A stretch of 11,910 bases of DNA from JBPCQA01 sp050998615 (lineage in GTDB: Bacteria; Actinomycetota; Actinomycetes; Propionibacteriales; Nocardioidaceae). The notes under the pieces were generated by a model. That model did not search any database and was not told where the DNA came from. It saw only the letters and a program-made list of their open reading frames with translations. Positions 1-5,858 of this stretch are shown piece after piece. Each line of letters opens with the position of its first letter. Within the stretch, counting starts at the first letter, position 1. A program made the translations under genes and the position numbers. The DNA lies in assembly GCA_050998615.1 (NCBI GenBank), contig JBPCQA010000047.1:1-11910 (forward strand). Reading direction: 5' to 3'.

Positions 1-401
1 GAACAGCGAGGTCCGCTGCGGCTAGCGCCAGGGAGCGGCCAGATAAAGGCACGTCGCTGGATTCCGAAGACCGCCCCTGGGGCAGCTGGCACGTCATCGA
101 CGTGGGCCCGGGGTACAAGATCAAGAGGATCCACGTGAGTCCCGGTAGCCGGCTCTCCCTGCAGACCCACCAGTACCGCAGCGAGCACTGGGTCGTCGTG
201 TTCGGCATCGCCACCGCGATCATCGACGACGTGAAGAGCACAGCCGGTCCGGGCGACTCCGTTGACGTACCACGAGGAGCGCAGCACCGGCTCGCCAACG
301 AAGGCGTCGAGGACCTGGTGATCGTCGAGGTGCAGCACGGCGCCTACACGGGTGAGGACGACATCGTCCGCCTCGACGACGACTTCGGGCGCCACCACTA
401 A
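1..401 (+). CDS. Phosphomannose isomerase type II-like cupin, 5' end outside the window
   Basis: Small single-domain cupin. The reading frame (first full codon at 3) is open to the left edge. A GTG at 102 is not the real start, because the family's RPWGSW block is encoded just upstream at 72-89. Visible motifs include PGSRLSLQTH followed by RSEHW (cupin motif 1, with His, Glu and His as likely metal ligands), VPRGAQHRLAN (motif 2, with its His) and the GEDDIVRLDDDFGR tail. These match the C-terminal isomerase cupin of type II mannose-6-phosphate isomerase / mannose-1-phosphate guanylyltransferase proteins. The roughly 25 residues before the cupin are Ala/Arg/Ser-rich, so a guanylyltransferase domain is not visible here but cannot be excluded beyond the edge. 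A paralog lies at 7078-7431. Expected role: sugar-phosphate isomerisation or sugar binding in the cytoplasm. The substrate is inferred only from family. Confidence 0.85.
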   Translation, partial: TARSAAASARERPDKGTSLDSEDRPWGSWHVIDVGPGYKIKRIHVSPGSRLSLQTHQYRSEHWVVVFGIATAIIDDVKSTAGPGDSVDVPRGAQHRLANEGVEDLVIVEVQHGAYTGEDDIVRLDDDFGRHH

Positions 402-414
402 CGTGGCGTCGCCC

Positions 415-438
415 CTGGTCGAGCCTGTCGAGGACCAG
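415..438. terminator. Stem-loop downstream of the cupin gene
   Basis: CTGGTC at 415-420 is complementary to GACCAG at 433-438. The enclosed segment carries TCGA at 419-422 and 428-431, which gives an alternative bulged pairing. It lies 14 bases after the cupin stop and has no T-tract, so it would be a weak or actinobacterial-type terminator. The GGTCGAGCCTGTCGAG unit looks like an intergenic repeat I associate with Nocardioides-type genomes; this is from memory. Confidence 0.45.
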
Positions 439-464
439 TCGGTGACACCCCGCCGCCCGAAGCG

Positions 465-490
465 ATGCAAACTAGTCGACTAGGTAGCAT
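465..490. promoter_or_regulatory. 26-bp imperfect palindrome upstream of cysD, candidate operator
   Basis: The core CTAGTCGACTAG (472-483) is a perfect 12-bp palindrome. It is flanked symmetrically, three bases out on each side, by ATGC (465-468) and GCAT (487-490). The centre is about 72 bases before the cysD ATG, and the site is AT-richer than its surroundings and contains two CTAG tetramers. The position suits a dimeric regulator of the sulfate-assimilation operon. Which regulator is unknown. TAGCAT at 485-490 resembles a -10 element but has no convincing -35, although GTGACA lies at 442-447. Confidence 0.4.
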
Positions 491-549
491 GGCGGCTGCT
501 CCCGAGGAGCCTCTTCCCGGATCCAGAACCGAAAGGCCCCACCCCACTG

Positions 550-1464
550 ATGTCATCCACCCACGCGGACTACCGCCTGAGCCAGCTCGACGAGCTGGAG
601 GCGGAGTCGATCCACATCTTCCGTGAGGTCGCGGCGGAGTTCGAGAAGCCGGTGTTGATGTTCTCCGGCGGCAAGGACTCGATTGTGATGCTGCGGCTTG
701 CCGAGAAGGCGTTCTTCCCCGCGAAGATCCCGTTTCCGGTGCTGCAGGTCGATACGGGTTTCGACTTCCCCGAGGTATTGACCTGCCGGGACAGTTGGAT
801 CAGCCGGCTTGGTGTCAAGATGGTGATCGCGTCGGTGGATGAGGCGATCGCCAAGGGCGTGGTGGTCGACGACGGCAAGACGAGCCGTAACCGGCTCCAG
901 ATCGGCACCTTGCTCAACGCAATCGAGGAAGAAGGTTTCACCGCATTGTTCGGTGGTGGACGTCGCGACGAGGAGAAGGCCAGGGCGAAGGAACGCGTCT
1001 ACTCCCACCGCGACGAATTCGGCCAGTGGGATCCTAAGAATCAGCGTCCCGAGCTTTGGTCGCTCTATAACGGCCGGATCCATGCCGGTGAGCACATGCG
1101 CATCTTCCCGCTCTCGAACTGGACCGAGCTCGACATCTGGCACTACATCGGCCAAGAGGCGATCGAGATCCCGTCGATCTATTTCTCACACCAGCGCCGG
1201 GTGATTTCGCGCGACGGGATGTTCTTGACCGAAGGCGACTTCAATCCGATCCGCAAGGGTGAGATCGTCGAGGAGCGCACAGTGCGCTTCCGCACCGTTG
1301 GTGACATGACATTGACAGGTTGCGTCGAGTCGACAGCATCCACGGTTCCCGAGATCATCGAAGAGATCGCAGTCGCCCGTGTGACAGAGCGCGGCGCAAC
1401 CCGTGGCGATGATCGCTTCAGTGAGGCTGCCATGGAGGATCGCAAGCGAGAGGGCTATTTCTGA
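550..1464 (+). CDS. cysD: Sulfate adenylyltransferase subunit 2 (ATP sulfurylase small subunit)
   Basis: Catalyses ATP + sulfate to adenosine 5'-phosphosulfate (APS) + PPi, the first step of assimilatory sulfate reduction, together with the GTPase subunit CysN in the cytoplasm. The 304-residue protein is full length. The PP-loop SGGKDS lies at residues 39-44, VDTGFDFPE at about 68-75, FGGGRRDEEKARAKER at 134-149, and the PLSNWTELDIW block in the middle. This set is characteristic of CysD within the PAPS reductase/ATP pyrophosphatase superfamily. The start is the ATG at 550; GAAAGG at 531-536 is the best Shine-Dalgarno candidate but is distant. The stop TGA (1462-1464) overlaps the cysN ATG by one base, so the two are coupled. 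No cysC or cysH is in the window, so APS is used by enzymes encoded elsewhere. Confidence 0.97.
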   Translation: MSSTHADYRLSQLDELEAESIHIFREVAAEFEKPVLMFSGGKDSIVMLRLAEKAFFPAKIPFPVLQVDTGFDFPEVLTCRDSWISRLGVKMVIASVDEAIAKGVVVDDGKTSRNRLQIGTLLNAIEEEGFTALFGGGRRDEEKARAKERVYSHRDEFGQWDPKNQRPELWSLYNGRIHAGEHMRIFPLSNWTELDIWHYIGQEAIEIPSIYFSHQRRVISRDGMFLTEGDFNPIRKGEIVEERTVRFRTVGDMTLTGCVESTASTVPEIIEEIAVARVTERGATRGDDRFSEAAMEDRKREGYF

Positions 1465-2714
1465 TGGATCTGCTTCGGTTCGCCACCGCAGGCTCGGTTG
1501 ATGACGGCAAGTCGACATTGATCGGCCGCCTGCTGCTCGATTCCAAGTCGATTTTCGAGGACCAGCTCGAGGCCGTTGAAGCCACCTCGACCGCCCGGGG
1601 CTATGACTACACCGACCTGGCGTTGCTGACAGACGGTTTGCGCTCCGAGCGTGAGCAAGGCATCACGATCGACGTCGCCTACCGCTACTTCGCGACCCCT
1701 AACCGCAAGTTCATCATCGCCGACACTCCAGGCCACGTGCAGTACACGAGAAACATGGTCACCGGGGCGTCGACGGCAGACCTTGGTCTGGTGCTCGTGG
1801 ATGCCCGACAAGGTCTCACCGAGCAATCCCGCCGACATGCGGTGATCTTGTCGCTGCTGCGGGTGCCACACCTCGTGCTCGCGATCAACAAGATGGACCT
1901 GGTCGGCTTCTCAGAAAGCACGTACAACGACATCCAGGCCGAGTTCACCTCGTTTGCCACCAAGCTGAGCATTCCGGACTTGACGGTGATCCCGATCTCC
2001 GCACTGGAAGGTGACAACGTGGTGACCCGTTCGCACAACACCCCTTGGTACGAAGGCTCCTCGCTGCTTCACCACCTCGAGAACGTCCACGTGGCCTCCG
2101 ACCGAGACATGGTCGACACCCGGTTCCCGGTGCAGTACGTCGTACGACCCAAGTCGGACTTCTACCACGATTACCGCGGCTACGCGGGGCGCGTCTCTGG
2201 CGGCGTGCTCAAGCCTGGTGACGACGTGCTGGTGCTGCCCTCGGGGATGACCTCGAAGATTGCCTCCGTCGATTTGTTCGACAAGGAACTGGCTGAGGCG
2301 TTCCCGCCGATGTCGGTGACCGTGCGCCTTGACGATGATGTCGACGTGTCGCGTGGTGACATGATCTGCCGCCCGCAGAATGCGCCAACGCCGTGTCAGG
2401 ACATCGACGCGATGATCTGCTGGATGTCCAACGCGCCGTTGCATCCCCGCCAGAAACTGGCGATCAAGCACACCACACGGACCGCTCGCGCGCTCGTGAA
2501 AGATGTCCAGTACCGGCTCGACGTCAACTCCTTGCACCGCGACCTGGAGACCAAGGAGCTGACGCTGAACGAGATCGGCCGGGTCCAGCTCCGCACCACC
2601 GTGCCACTGTTGTGCGACCCATATGAAAAGAACCGCACTACCGGATCGTTCATCTTGATCGACGAGGCAACCGGAGTCACGGTCGGCGCCGGCATGATCA
2701 ACACCGCCAGCTAG
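1464..2714 (+). CDS. cysN: Sulfate adenylyltransferase subunit 1 (GTPase subunit)
   Basis: Large subunit of ATP sulfurylase. GTP hydrolysis drives APS formation by CysD. The 416-residue protein is an EF-Tu-like translational-GTPase family member: P-loop GSVDDGKS at residues 10-17, the switch region REQGITIDVAYRYF at about 63-76, DTPGH at 87-91 and NKMD at 142-145, followed by the beta-barrel domains. Length and ending show it is CysN alone, without the C-terminal APS kinase (CysC) domain found in CysNC fusions of many mycobacteria. The ATG at 1464 lies inside the TGATG junction with cysD, so translation is expected to be coupled and the subunits made in parallel. Confidence 0.97.
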   Translation: MDLLRFATAGSVDDGKSTLIGRLLLDSKSIFEDQLEAVEATSTARGYDYTDLALLTDGLRSEREQGITIDVAYRYFATPNRKFIIADTPGHVQYTRNMVTGASTADLGLVLVDARQGLTEQSRRHAVILSLLRVPHLVLAINKMDLVGFSESTYNDIQAEFTSFATKLSIPDLTVIPISALEGDNVVTRSHNTPWYEGSSLLHHLENVHVASDRDMVDTRFPVQYVVRPKSDFYHDYRGYAGRVSGGVLKPGDDVLVLPSGMTSKIASVDLFDKELAEAFPPMSVTVRLDDDVDVSRGDMICRPQNAPTPCQDIDAMICWMSNAPLHPRQKLAIKHTTRTARALVKDVQYRLDVNSLHRDLETKELTLNEIGRVQLRTTVPLLCDPYEKNRTTGSFILIDEATGVTVGAGMINTAS

Positions 2715-2753
2715 CACCGTTCCCGCGAGCGCTGGCGAGCGCAAGTCACGGTG
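2715..2753. terminator. Hairpin between convergent cysN and ygfZ
   Basis: GCGCT (2729-2733) pairs with AGCGC (2738-2742) around a GGCG tetraloop. Outer arms CACCG (2715-2719) and CGGTG (2749-2753) can also pair. It sits immediately after the cysN stop in the 54-base gap before the end of the opposing gene, where a bidirectional terminator is expected. It has no T-run. Confidence 0.4.
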
Positions 2754-2768
2754 GCTGGGTGGCAGATG

Positions 2769-3728
2769 TCAAAGCCGCGCTCGAACGTGCAGTCCCACCT
2801 CGGGGTCGACAACGGGCTCTTGCGACGCGGCGACTCCGTCGGCGAGCAGCTCGGCCGACATCGTGACGTTGCGTTTGACCAGGGCCAGCGCAATCGGCCC
2901 GAGCTCGTAGTGGCGGGCCGCCGACCCCACAAACCCGACCTGCTTGTCTTCCAGCGTCACCGCGTCACCGTGCAGCGGGAGGCGGTCGACGGAGCCGTCG
3001 AGATGCAACAACACCAGCCTGCGCGGCGGCCGGCCCAGCGTGTGGACCCGGGCGACCGTCTCCTGACCTCGGTAGCAGCCCTTGTCCAAGTGCACGGCGC
3101 TGCCGATCCAGCCCACCTCGTTCGGGATCGTCAGCTCATCGGTGTCAAGGCCTAGCCGCGGCTCGCCGCGCGCGATACGCAGCGCCTCGAATGCCCAGCT
3201 GCCACAGGGCTCACCGTGAACCGACTCGGCGAGCTCGGACCGGCGTACCAGCTCGACAGTCGTCTCGTCACGCGCGACCGCAGCCCACTCGGGGCTCACG
3301 TCGGCAACGTCGACGCGAGTCATGAAGCGCATCGAGTCGAGCCAGCTGACCAACGCGGGCGCCTCTCCGGGCTCGACGTGGGCCCAAAACGACTCACCAT
3401 CGTCGAAGCCGGCCATCGCATGCTCAACCCGCCCCTGCGGTGACAAGATCAGGGTCGTGGTGGCCACATGCGGCGCCAGACCCTCGAGCGCCTGGGTGGT
3501 CAAGGAGTGCAGCCATGTCAGCCGATCAGGGCCGGCGATCCGTACGACGCCGCGATTCGAGAGGTCGACGAAGCCATCACCGGCAAGCAACACCCGCTGC
3601 TCACGCAGCGGATTGCCGTAGTGGGCAGCGACTCCCCGATCCACACCATCGGCCTCCACCGCGCCCGGCCACGACAGGATCGGACTGGACAGGATCGGAG
3701 TGGAAGGGGGCTGGGGTAGTGCGCTCAC
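2769..3728 (-). CDS. ygfZ: YgfZ/GcvT-like tetrahydrofolate-binding protein
   Basis: Member of the YgfZ branch of the glycine-cleavage T-protein fold. It shows the family hallmark KGCYRGQE at residues 217-224, containing the conserved cysteine. E. coli YgfZ is a folate-dependent factor supporting maturation or repair of certain Fe-S enzymes; transfer of that role here is inference. The frame extends upstream to 3857, but the N-terminal part would lie inside the regulator gene. The GTG at 3728 is preferred: AAGGAG precedes it by 8 bases and it overlaps the upstream TGA as GTGA, giving 319 residues. Residues 1-25 are Pro/Ser-rich and include a short duplication (a GACAGGATCGGA unit twice near 3673-3700). 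It is probably translated from the same mRNA as the Nur-like regulator. Confidence 0.88.
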   Translation of the reverse strand: MSALPQPPSTPILSSPILSWPGAVEADGVDRGVAAHYGNPLREQRVLLAGDGFVDLSNRGVVRIAGPDRLTWLHSLTTQALEGLAPHVATTTLILSPQGRVEHAMAGFDDGESFWAHVEPGEAPALVSWLDSMRFMTRVDVADVSPEWAAVARDETTVELVRRSELAESVHGEPCGSWAFEALRIARGEPRLGLDTDELTIPNEVGWIGSAVHLDKGCYRGQETVARVHTLGRPPRRLVLLHLDGSVDRLPLHGDAVTLEDKQVGFVGSAARHYELGPIALALVKRNVTMSAELLADGVAASQEPVVDPEVGLHVRARL

Positions 3729-4132
3729 CGGTGACACTCCTTGCATAGTCCGAATACGGTCAGATGCCCCACGTCGGCCGAAAATCCCTGGCTTTCCAGC
3801 AACATATCCACCAGTGGCGCCACCCCAGCCGGCTCCACCTCGTGGACGTTGCCGCAATCCCGGCAGATCAAGTGCACGTGCTCGGGAGTCGTCGCGGCGT
3901 GATAGGTCGGGGCACCGTGGCTCAGGTGCGCATGTTTGACGAGCCCGAGACTTTCGAGCAGTTCAAGGGCGCGGTAGACGGTCGAGACGTTGACCCCCGA
4001 CGCCCGCTCACGGACCCAAGCGAAGATGTCATCTGGCGTCGCGTGGCCCAACTCCGTGACGGCGTCGAGCACCAACTGCCGCTGCGGAGTCAACCGGTAG
4101 CCGCGAGCCCGAAGCTGCTCGGGAAGGTCCAC
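3725..4132 (-). CDS. nur: Fur-family metal-dependent regulator, Nur-like
   Basis: A 135-residue Fur-family repressor with an N-terminal winged helix (RLTPQRQLVLDAV; VNVSTVYRALELLESLGLV) and a metal-binding/dimerisation domain. The block HAHLSHGAPTYH (67-78) matches, as I recall it, the nickel uptake regulator Nur of Streptomyces coelicolor better than Fur or Zur. Allowing a three-residue offset, the Nur nickel-site histidines correspond to H67, H69 and H123. The second metal site is represented by H30, H85 and H87, but its first loop histidine appears replaced (P83/E84). CxxC pairs lie at 90-93 and 130-133. Nur controls nickel uptake and superoxide dismutase genes, none of which are in the window. 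The start is the GTG at 4132, six bases after a -10-like TAGGCT, which suggests a leaderless mRNA. The stop overlaps the ygfZ start. Confidence 0.88.
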   Translation of the reverse strand: MDLPEQLRARGYRLTPQRQLVLDAVTELGHATPDDIFAWVRERASGVNVSTVYRALELLESLGLVKHAHLSHGAPTYHAATTPEHVHLICRDCGNVHEVEPAGVAPLVDMLLESQGFSADVGHLTVFGLCKECHR

Positions 4133-4138
4133 CCGGCA

Positions 4139-4144
4139 AGCCTA
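4139..4144 (-). promoter_or_regulatory. Candidate -10 element for a leaderless nur transcript
   Basis: On the minus strand TAGGCT is followed by six bases (TGCCGG) and then the GTG start at 4132, the spacing expected if transcription begins at the start codon. No ribosome-binding site is visible. No clear -35 is seen. Confidence 0.4.
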
Positions 4145-4189
4145 CTGTCGCTTGATGCGAAGAAGAGGCGGACGGCCGGCCAGCTAGAA

Positions 4190-4684
4190 TCAGGCTCGCT
4201 GCAGCCGGGCCCAGACATGCGGCTGAACAGTCTCTCCCATCGCCGCCATGTCGAACGCCAACAGCAGGTCACCCTCGACTAGCCCATAGAGTCGGTGGCC
4301 TCCGACGTACTCCTTGGCGGACTTGGTGCGCGCCACCGCGTCTGTGACGAGCTCGATCTTCGCTCCGTCGACGGTGCCGTAATAGATCTCCACGATGCCA
4401 CTGTGATGGCTGAGTACCGCCTCGACCTCCCCGTCTGGTTGTGGGCGGAAGAAGCCGGTCTCCAACGCTAACGGCCGGCCCTCGGCGCCGTTGTCGTCGA
4501 GCAACCAGGTGCGGCTGAAGTAATGCAAGAACGGCCGGCCGTCATGGGTGAAGCCGAGTTCCTGACCGAACTCGAACTTGTCGATGGGGGGGTAGTCACC
4601 ATGCCCGTTGCCGTGCCACTGTCCGAGCAGGAATGCCAGCGGCATCAGGTCTGGGTGCAGGTGCGGCGGGATCTCGAACGGCAT
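4190..4684 (-). CDS. Nitrobindin-like heme-binding beta-barrel protein (FABP family)
   Basis: A 164-residue protein of the THAP4/nitrobindin family (formerly DUF1794), often annotated as FABP family in actinobacteria. The GxWxGxG signature is seen as GQWHGNG at residues 21-27. The C-terminal PHVWARL carries His156, the expected axial ligand of heme b in this family. Characterised homologs bind ferric heme and react with nitric oxide or peroxynitrite; that role is inferred for this protein. It is cytosolic, with no signal peptide. The ATG at 4684 has GAGGA about seven bases upstream. The gene lies 23 bases after the small membrane-protein gene and 57 bases before the nur start, all on the same strand. 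Confidence 0.9.
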   Translation of the reverse strand: MPFEIPPHLHPDLMPLAFLLGQWHGNGHGDYPPIDKFEFGQELGFTHDGRPFLHYFSRTWLLDDNGAEGRPLALETGFFRPQPDGEVEAVLSHHSGIVEIYYGTVDGAKIELVTDAVARTKSAKEYVGGHRLYGLVEGDLLLAFDMAAMGETVQPHVWARLQRA

Positions 4685-4707
4685 CTGGGAGTCCTCGCGT
4701 ACGCCGG

Positions 4708-4806
4708 TCAGGCGGGGCCACGGTAGAGCCTGTACACCACATACCCGGCAAACCAGCCGAGCACCACCGCGATGAAGACCAACAGGCTGACGAAGAAGGC
4801 TTCCAC
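4708..4806 (-). CDS. 32-residue single-pass membrane protein, unknown function
   Basis: The predicted peptide VEAFFVSLLVFIAVVLGW continues with FAGYVVYRLYRGPA. One hydrophobic helix (about residues 3-24) is followed by a short basic tail (YRLYR). The frame is open further upstream (alternative ATGs to 4890), but the extension is Arg/Pro-rich, would overlap the BKACE gene at its far end and looks non-coding. The GTG at 4806 is preferred because TAGACT (4819-4814) ends seven bases before it, consistent with a leaderless transcript; no Shine-Dalgarno is seen. I do not recognise a family. It may share a transcript with the nitrobindin-like gene 23 bases downstream. The clean hydrophobic segment and spacing support a real gene, but its size leaves doubt. 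Confidence 0.6.
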   Translation of the reverse strand: MEAFFVSLLVFIAVVLGWFAGYVVYRLYRGPA

Positions 4807-4813
4807 GGCAGTG

Positions 4814-4819
4814 AGTCTA
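4814..4819 (-). promoter_or_regulatory. Candidate -10 element for a leaderless small membrane protein mRNA
   Basis: TAGACT on the minus strand, then CACTGCC, then the GTG at 4806. Seven bases from the -10 hexamer to the start codon is the classic leaderless arrangement. The nitrobindin-like gene downstream could use the same promoter. Confidence 0.4.
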
Positions 4820-4883
4820 TCGGCGCGAGGCGGCTCCGCGAGCATCACGCGGTGGTCGGCATGGCACCACTGTTGGCGACCCG

Positions 4884-5735
4884 TCAGCATCGTTTCACCT
4901 GCAAGAGGTCTCGCGCCTCGTCAGGGGTCATCGGCGGTCGTTGTGCCAGCGTGGCGAGCCGGGCAGCCCGGTCGACCAGCTCGGCGTTGTGCGTGACCGG
5001 CCGGCGCCGAGCCAGCGTCAACGTGTCCTCCATTCCGACCCTTAGGTGGCCGCCCTTGGCCAAGGCGGCGAACGCGACAGCCAGCGTCGTACGGCCGATG
5101 CCGGTTGCCGACCACGAGGTGACTGCGTCCGGCATGGCCTGTACGGCGGCCACCAGCGCATCCGCGGTGCCGGGCATCCCGCCGGGAACCCCCATCACCA
5201 AGTCACAGTGGACCCGTTCGCCGAAGGGCAGCCCGTGTTGGTCGAGCAGCCGGTGCAAGGCCGCCACGTGACCGAGGTCGAAGAGCTCGAACTCCGGCAC
5301 GACTTCGCACTCTTGGGACAGCCGGTATAGATCGCGCACGAACGGCCATGGGTTGAGGAAGACGTCGTCTCCGAAGTTCACCGTGCCCATGGTGAGCGAG
5401 CAGGAGTCCGGCTGCGCTTCGAGGACCTTGAGCCGAGCCTCGAGCGGGTCGTGCACCGAGCCGCCGGTGGACAGCTGCACCACGAGCGCCGTGTTGTCAC
5501 GGATCGCGGTGACCGCAGCTGTCAACAGATCAAGCTCGAGCGTTGGCTGGTGGGCGTCGTCGCGGATGTGCAGGTGAATCATTGCCGCGCCTGCCGCCTC
5601 ACAGCGCACCGCCGTCTCCACCAGCTCGGCTACCGTTGTCGGCAACACCGGGAAGTCGTCCTTGGTGGTCTCGGCGCCGGTTGGCGCCACCGTGATCAGC
5701 GTCTTTGGATGCACCGCGTTGGTCATGGCTGACAT
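4884..5735 (-). CDS. BKACE-family beta-keto acid cleavage enzyme (DUF849)
   Basis: A 283-residue TIM-barrel enzyme of the 3-keto-5-aminohexanoate cleavage (Kce)/BKACE family. It condenses a beta-keto acid with acetyl-CoA to release acetoacetate and a new CoA ester. Conserved features: LITVAPTGAE near the N terminus, the zinc ligand pair in HLHIRD (H54, H56), STGG at 89-92, PEFELFD at about 147-153 and RVGMED at 232-237, whose Glu236 is the third zinc ligand by analogy with Kce. No lysine-fermentation (kal, kdd, kamAD) or carnitine genes are nearby, so the substrate cannot be read from context. The chosen start is the ATG at 5735 (MSAMTN); the ATG at 5726 is also possible. The frame extends to 5801, but that portion is unlike the family. 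It is divergent from the LCP gene. Confidence 0.92.
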   Translation of the reverse strand: MSAMTNAVHPKTLITVAPTGAETTKDDFPVLPTTVAELVETAVRCEAAGAAMIHLHIRDDAHQPTLELDLLTAAVTAIRDNTALVVQLSTGGSVHDPLEARLKVLEAQPDSCSLTMGTVNFGDDVFLNPWPFVRDLYRLSQECEVVPEFELFDLGHVAALHRLLDQHGLPFGERVHCDLVMGVPGGMPGTADALVAAVQAMPDAVTSWSATGIGRTTLAVAFAALAKGGHLRVGMEDTLTLARRRPVTHNAELVDRAARLATLAQRPPMTPDEARDLLQVKRC

Positions 5736-5858
5736 CGTGCCAGACCGAGGATTCTGCGAACTTCTCAGGCTCAAGCGGGCATAATTTTCATTTGACTCCA
5801 CCTTATTGGCACACTGGGACCTTCCCCACGCAGTCTGTCACCAGTTAAGAGACCACCC
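5736..5858. promoter_or_regulatory. Divergent intergenic region between the BKACE and LCP genes
   Basis: This 123-base gap must hold promoters for both flanking genes. An AT-rich island around 5781-5800 (ATAATTTTCATTTGACT) stands out in otherwise GC-rich sequence. TTGACT at 5792-5797 is a good -35 for the plus strand, but no TANNNT sits at the right distance. I cannot assign exact promoters. AAGAGA near 5847 is a weak ribosome-binding site for the LCP gene. Confidence 0.35.

Noticed and set aside
471..480. Adjacent SpeI- and SalI-like restriction sites (ACTAGTCGAC), considered as a cloning artefact
   Set aside because: The sites are part of a larger symmetric palindrome continuous with normal intergenic sequence, and no other vector sequence is seen.
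1464..2714. CysNC fusion
   Set aside because: The protein ends at 416 residues with no APS kinase P-loop after the GTPase and barrel domains.
1911..2744. 277-residue minus-strand frame inside cysN
   Set aside because: A shadow of a GC-rich gene, without recognisable motifs. The cysN frame carries all the GTPase motifs.
3673..3700. Short tandem duplication as a mobile or phase-variable repeat
   Set aside because: Only two imperfect units of about 15 bases, in frame, inside the low-complexity N terminus of ygfZ.
3729..3857. N-terminal extension of ygfZ
   Set aside because: It lies within the nur coding sequence in another frame. The GTG at 3728 with AAGGAG and a GTGA overlap is the better start.
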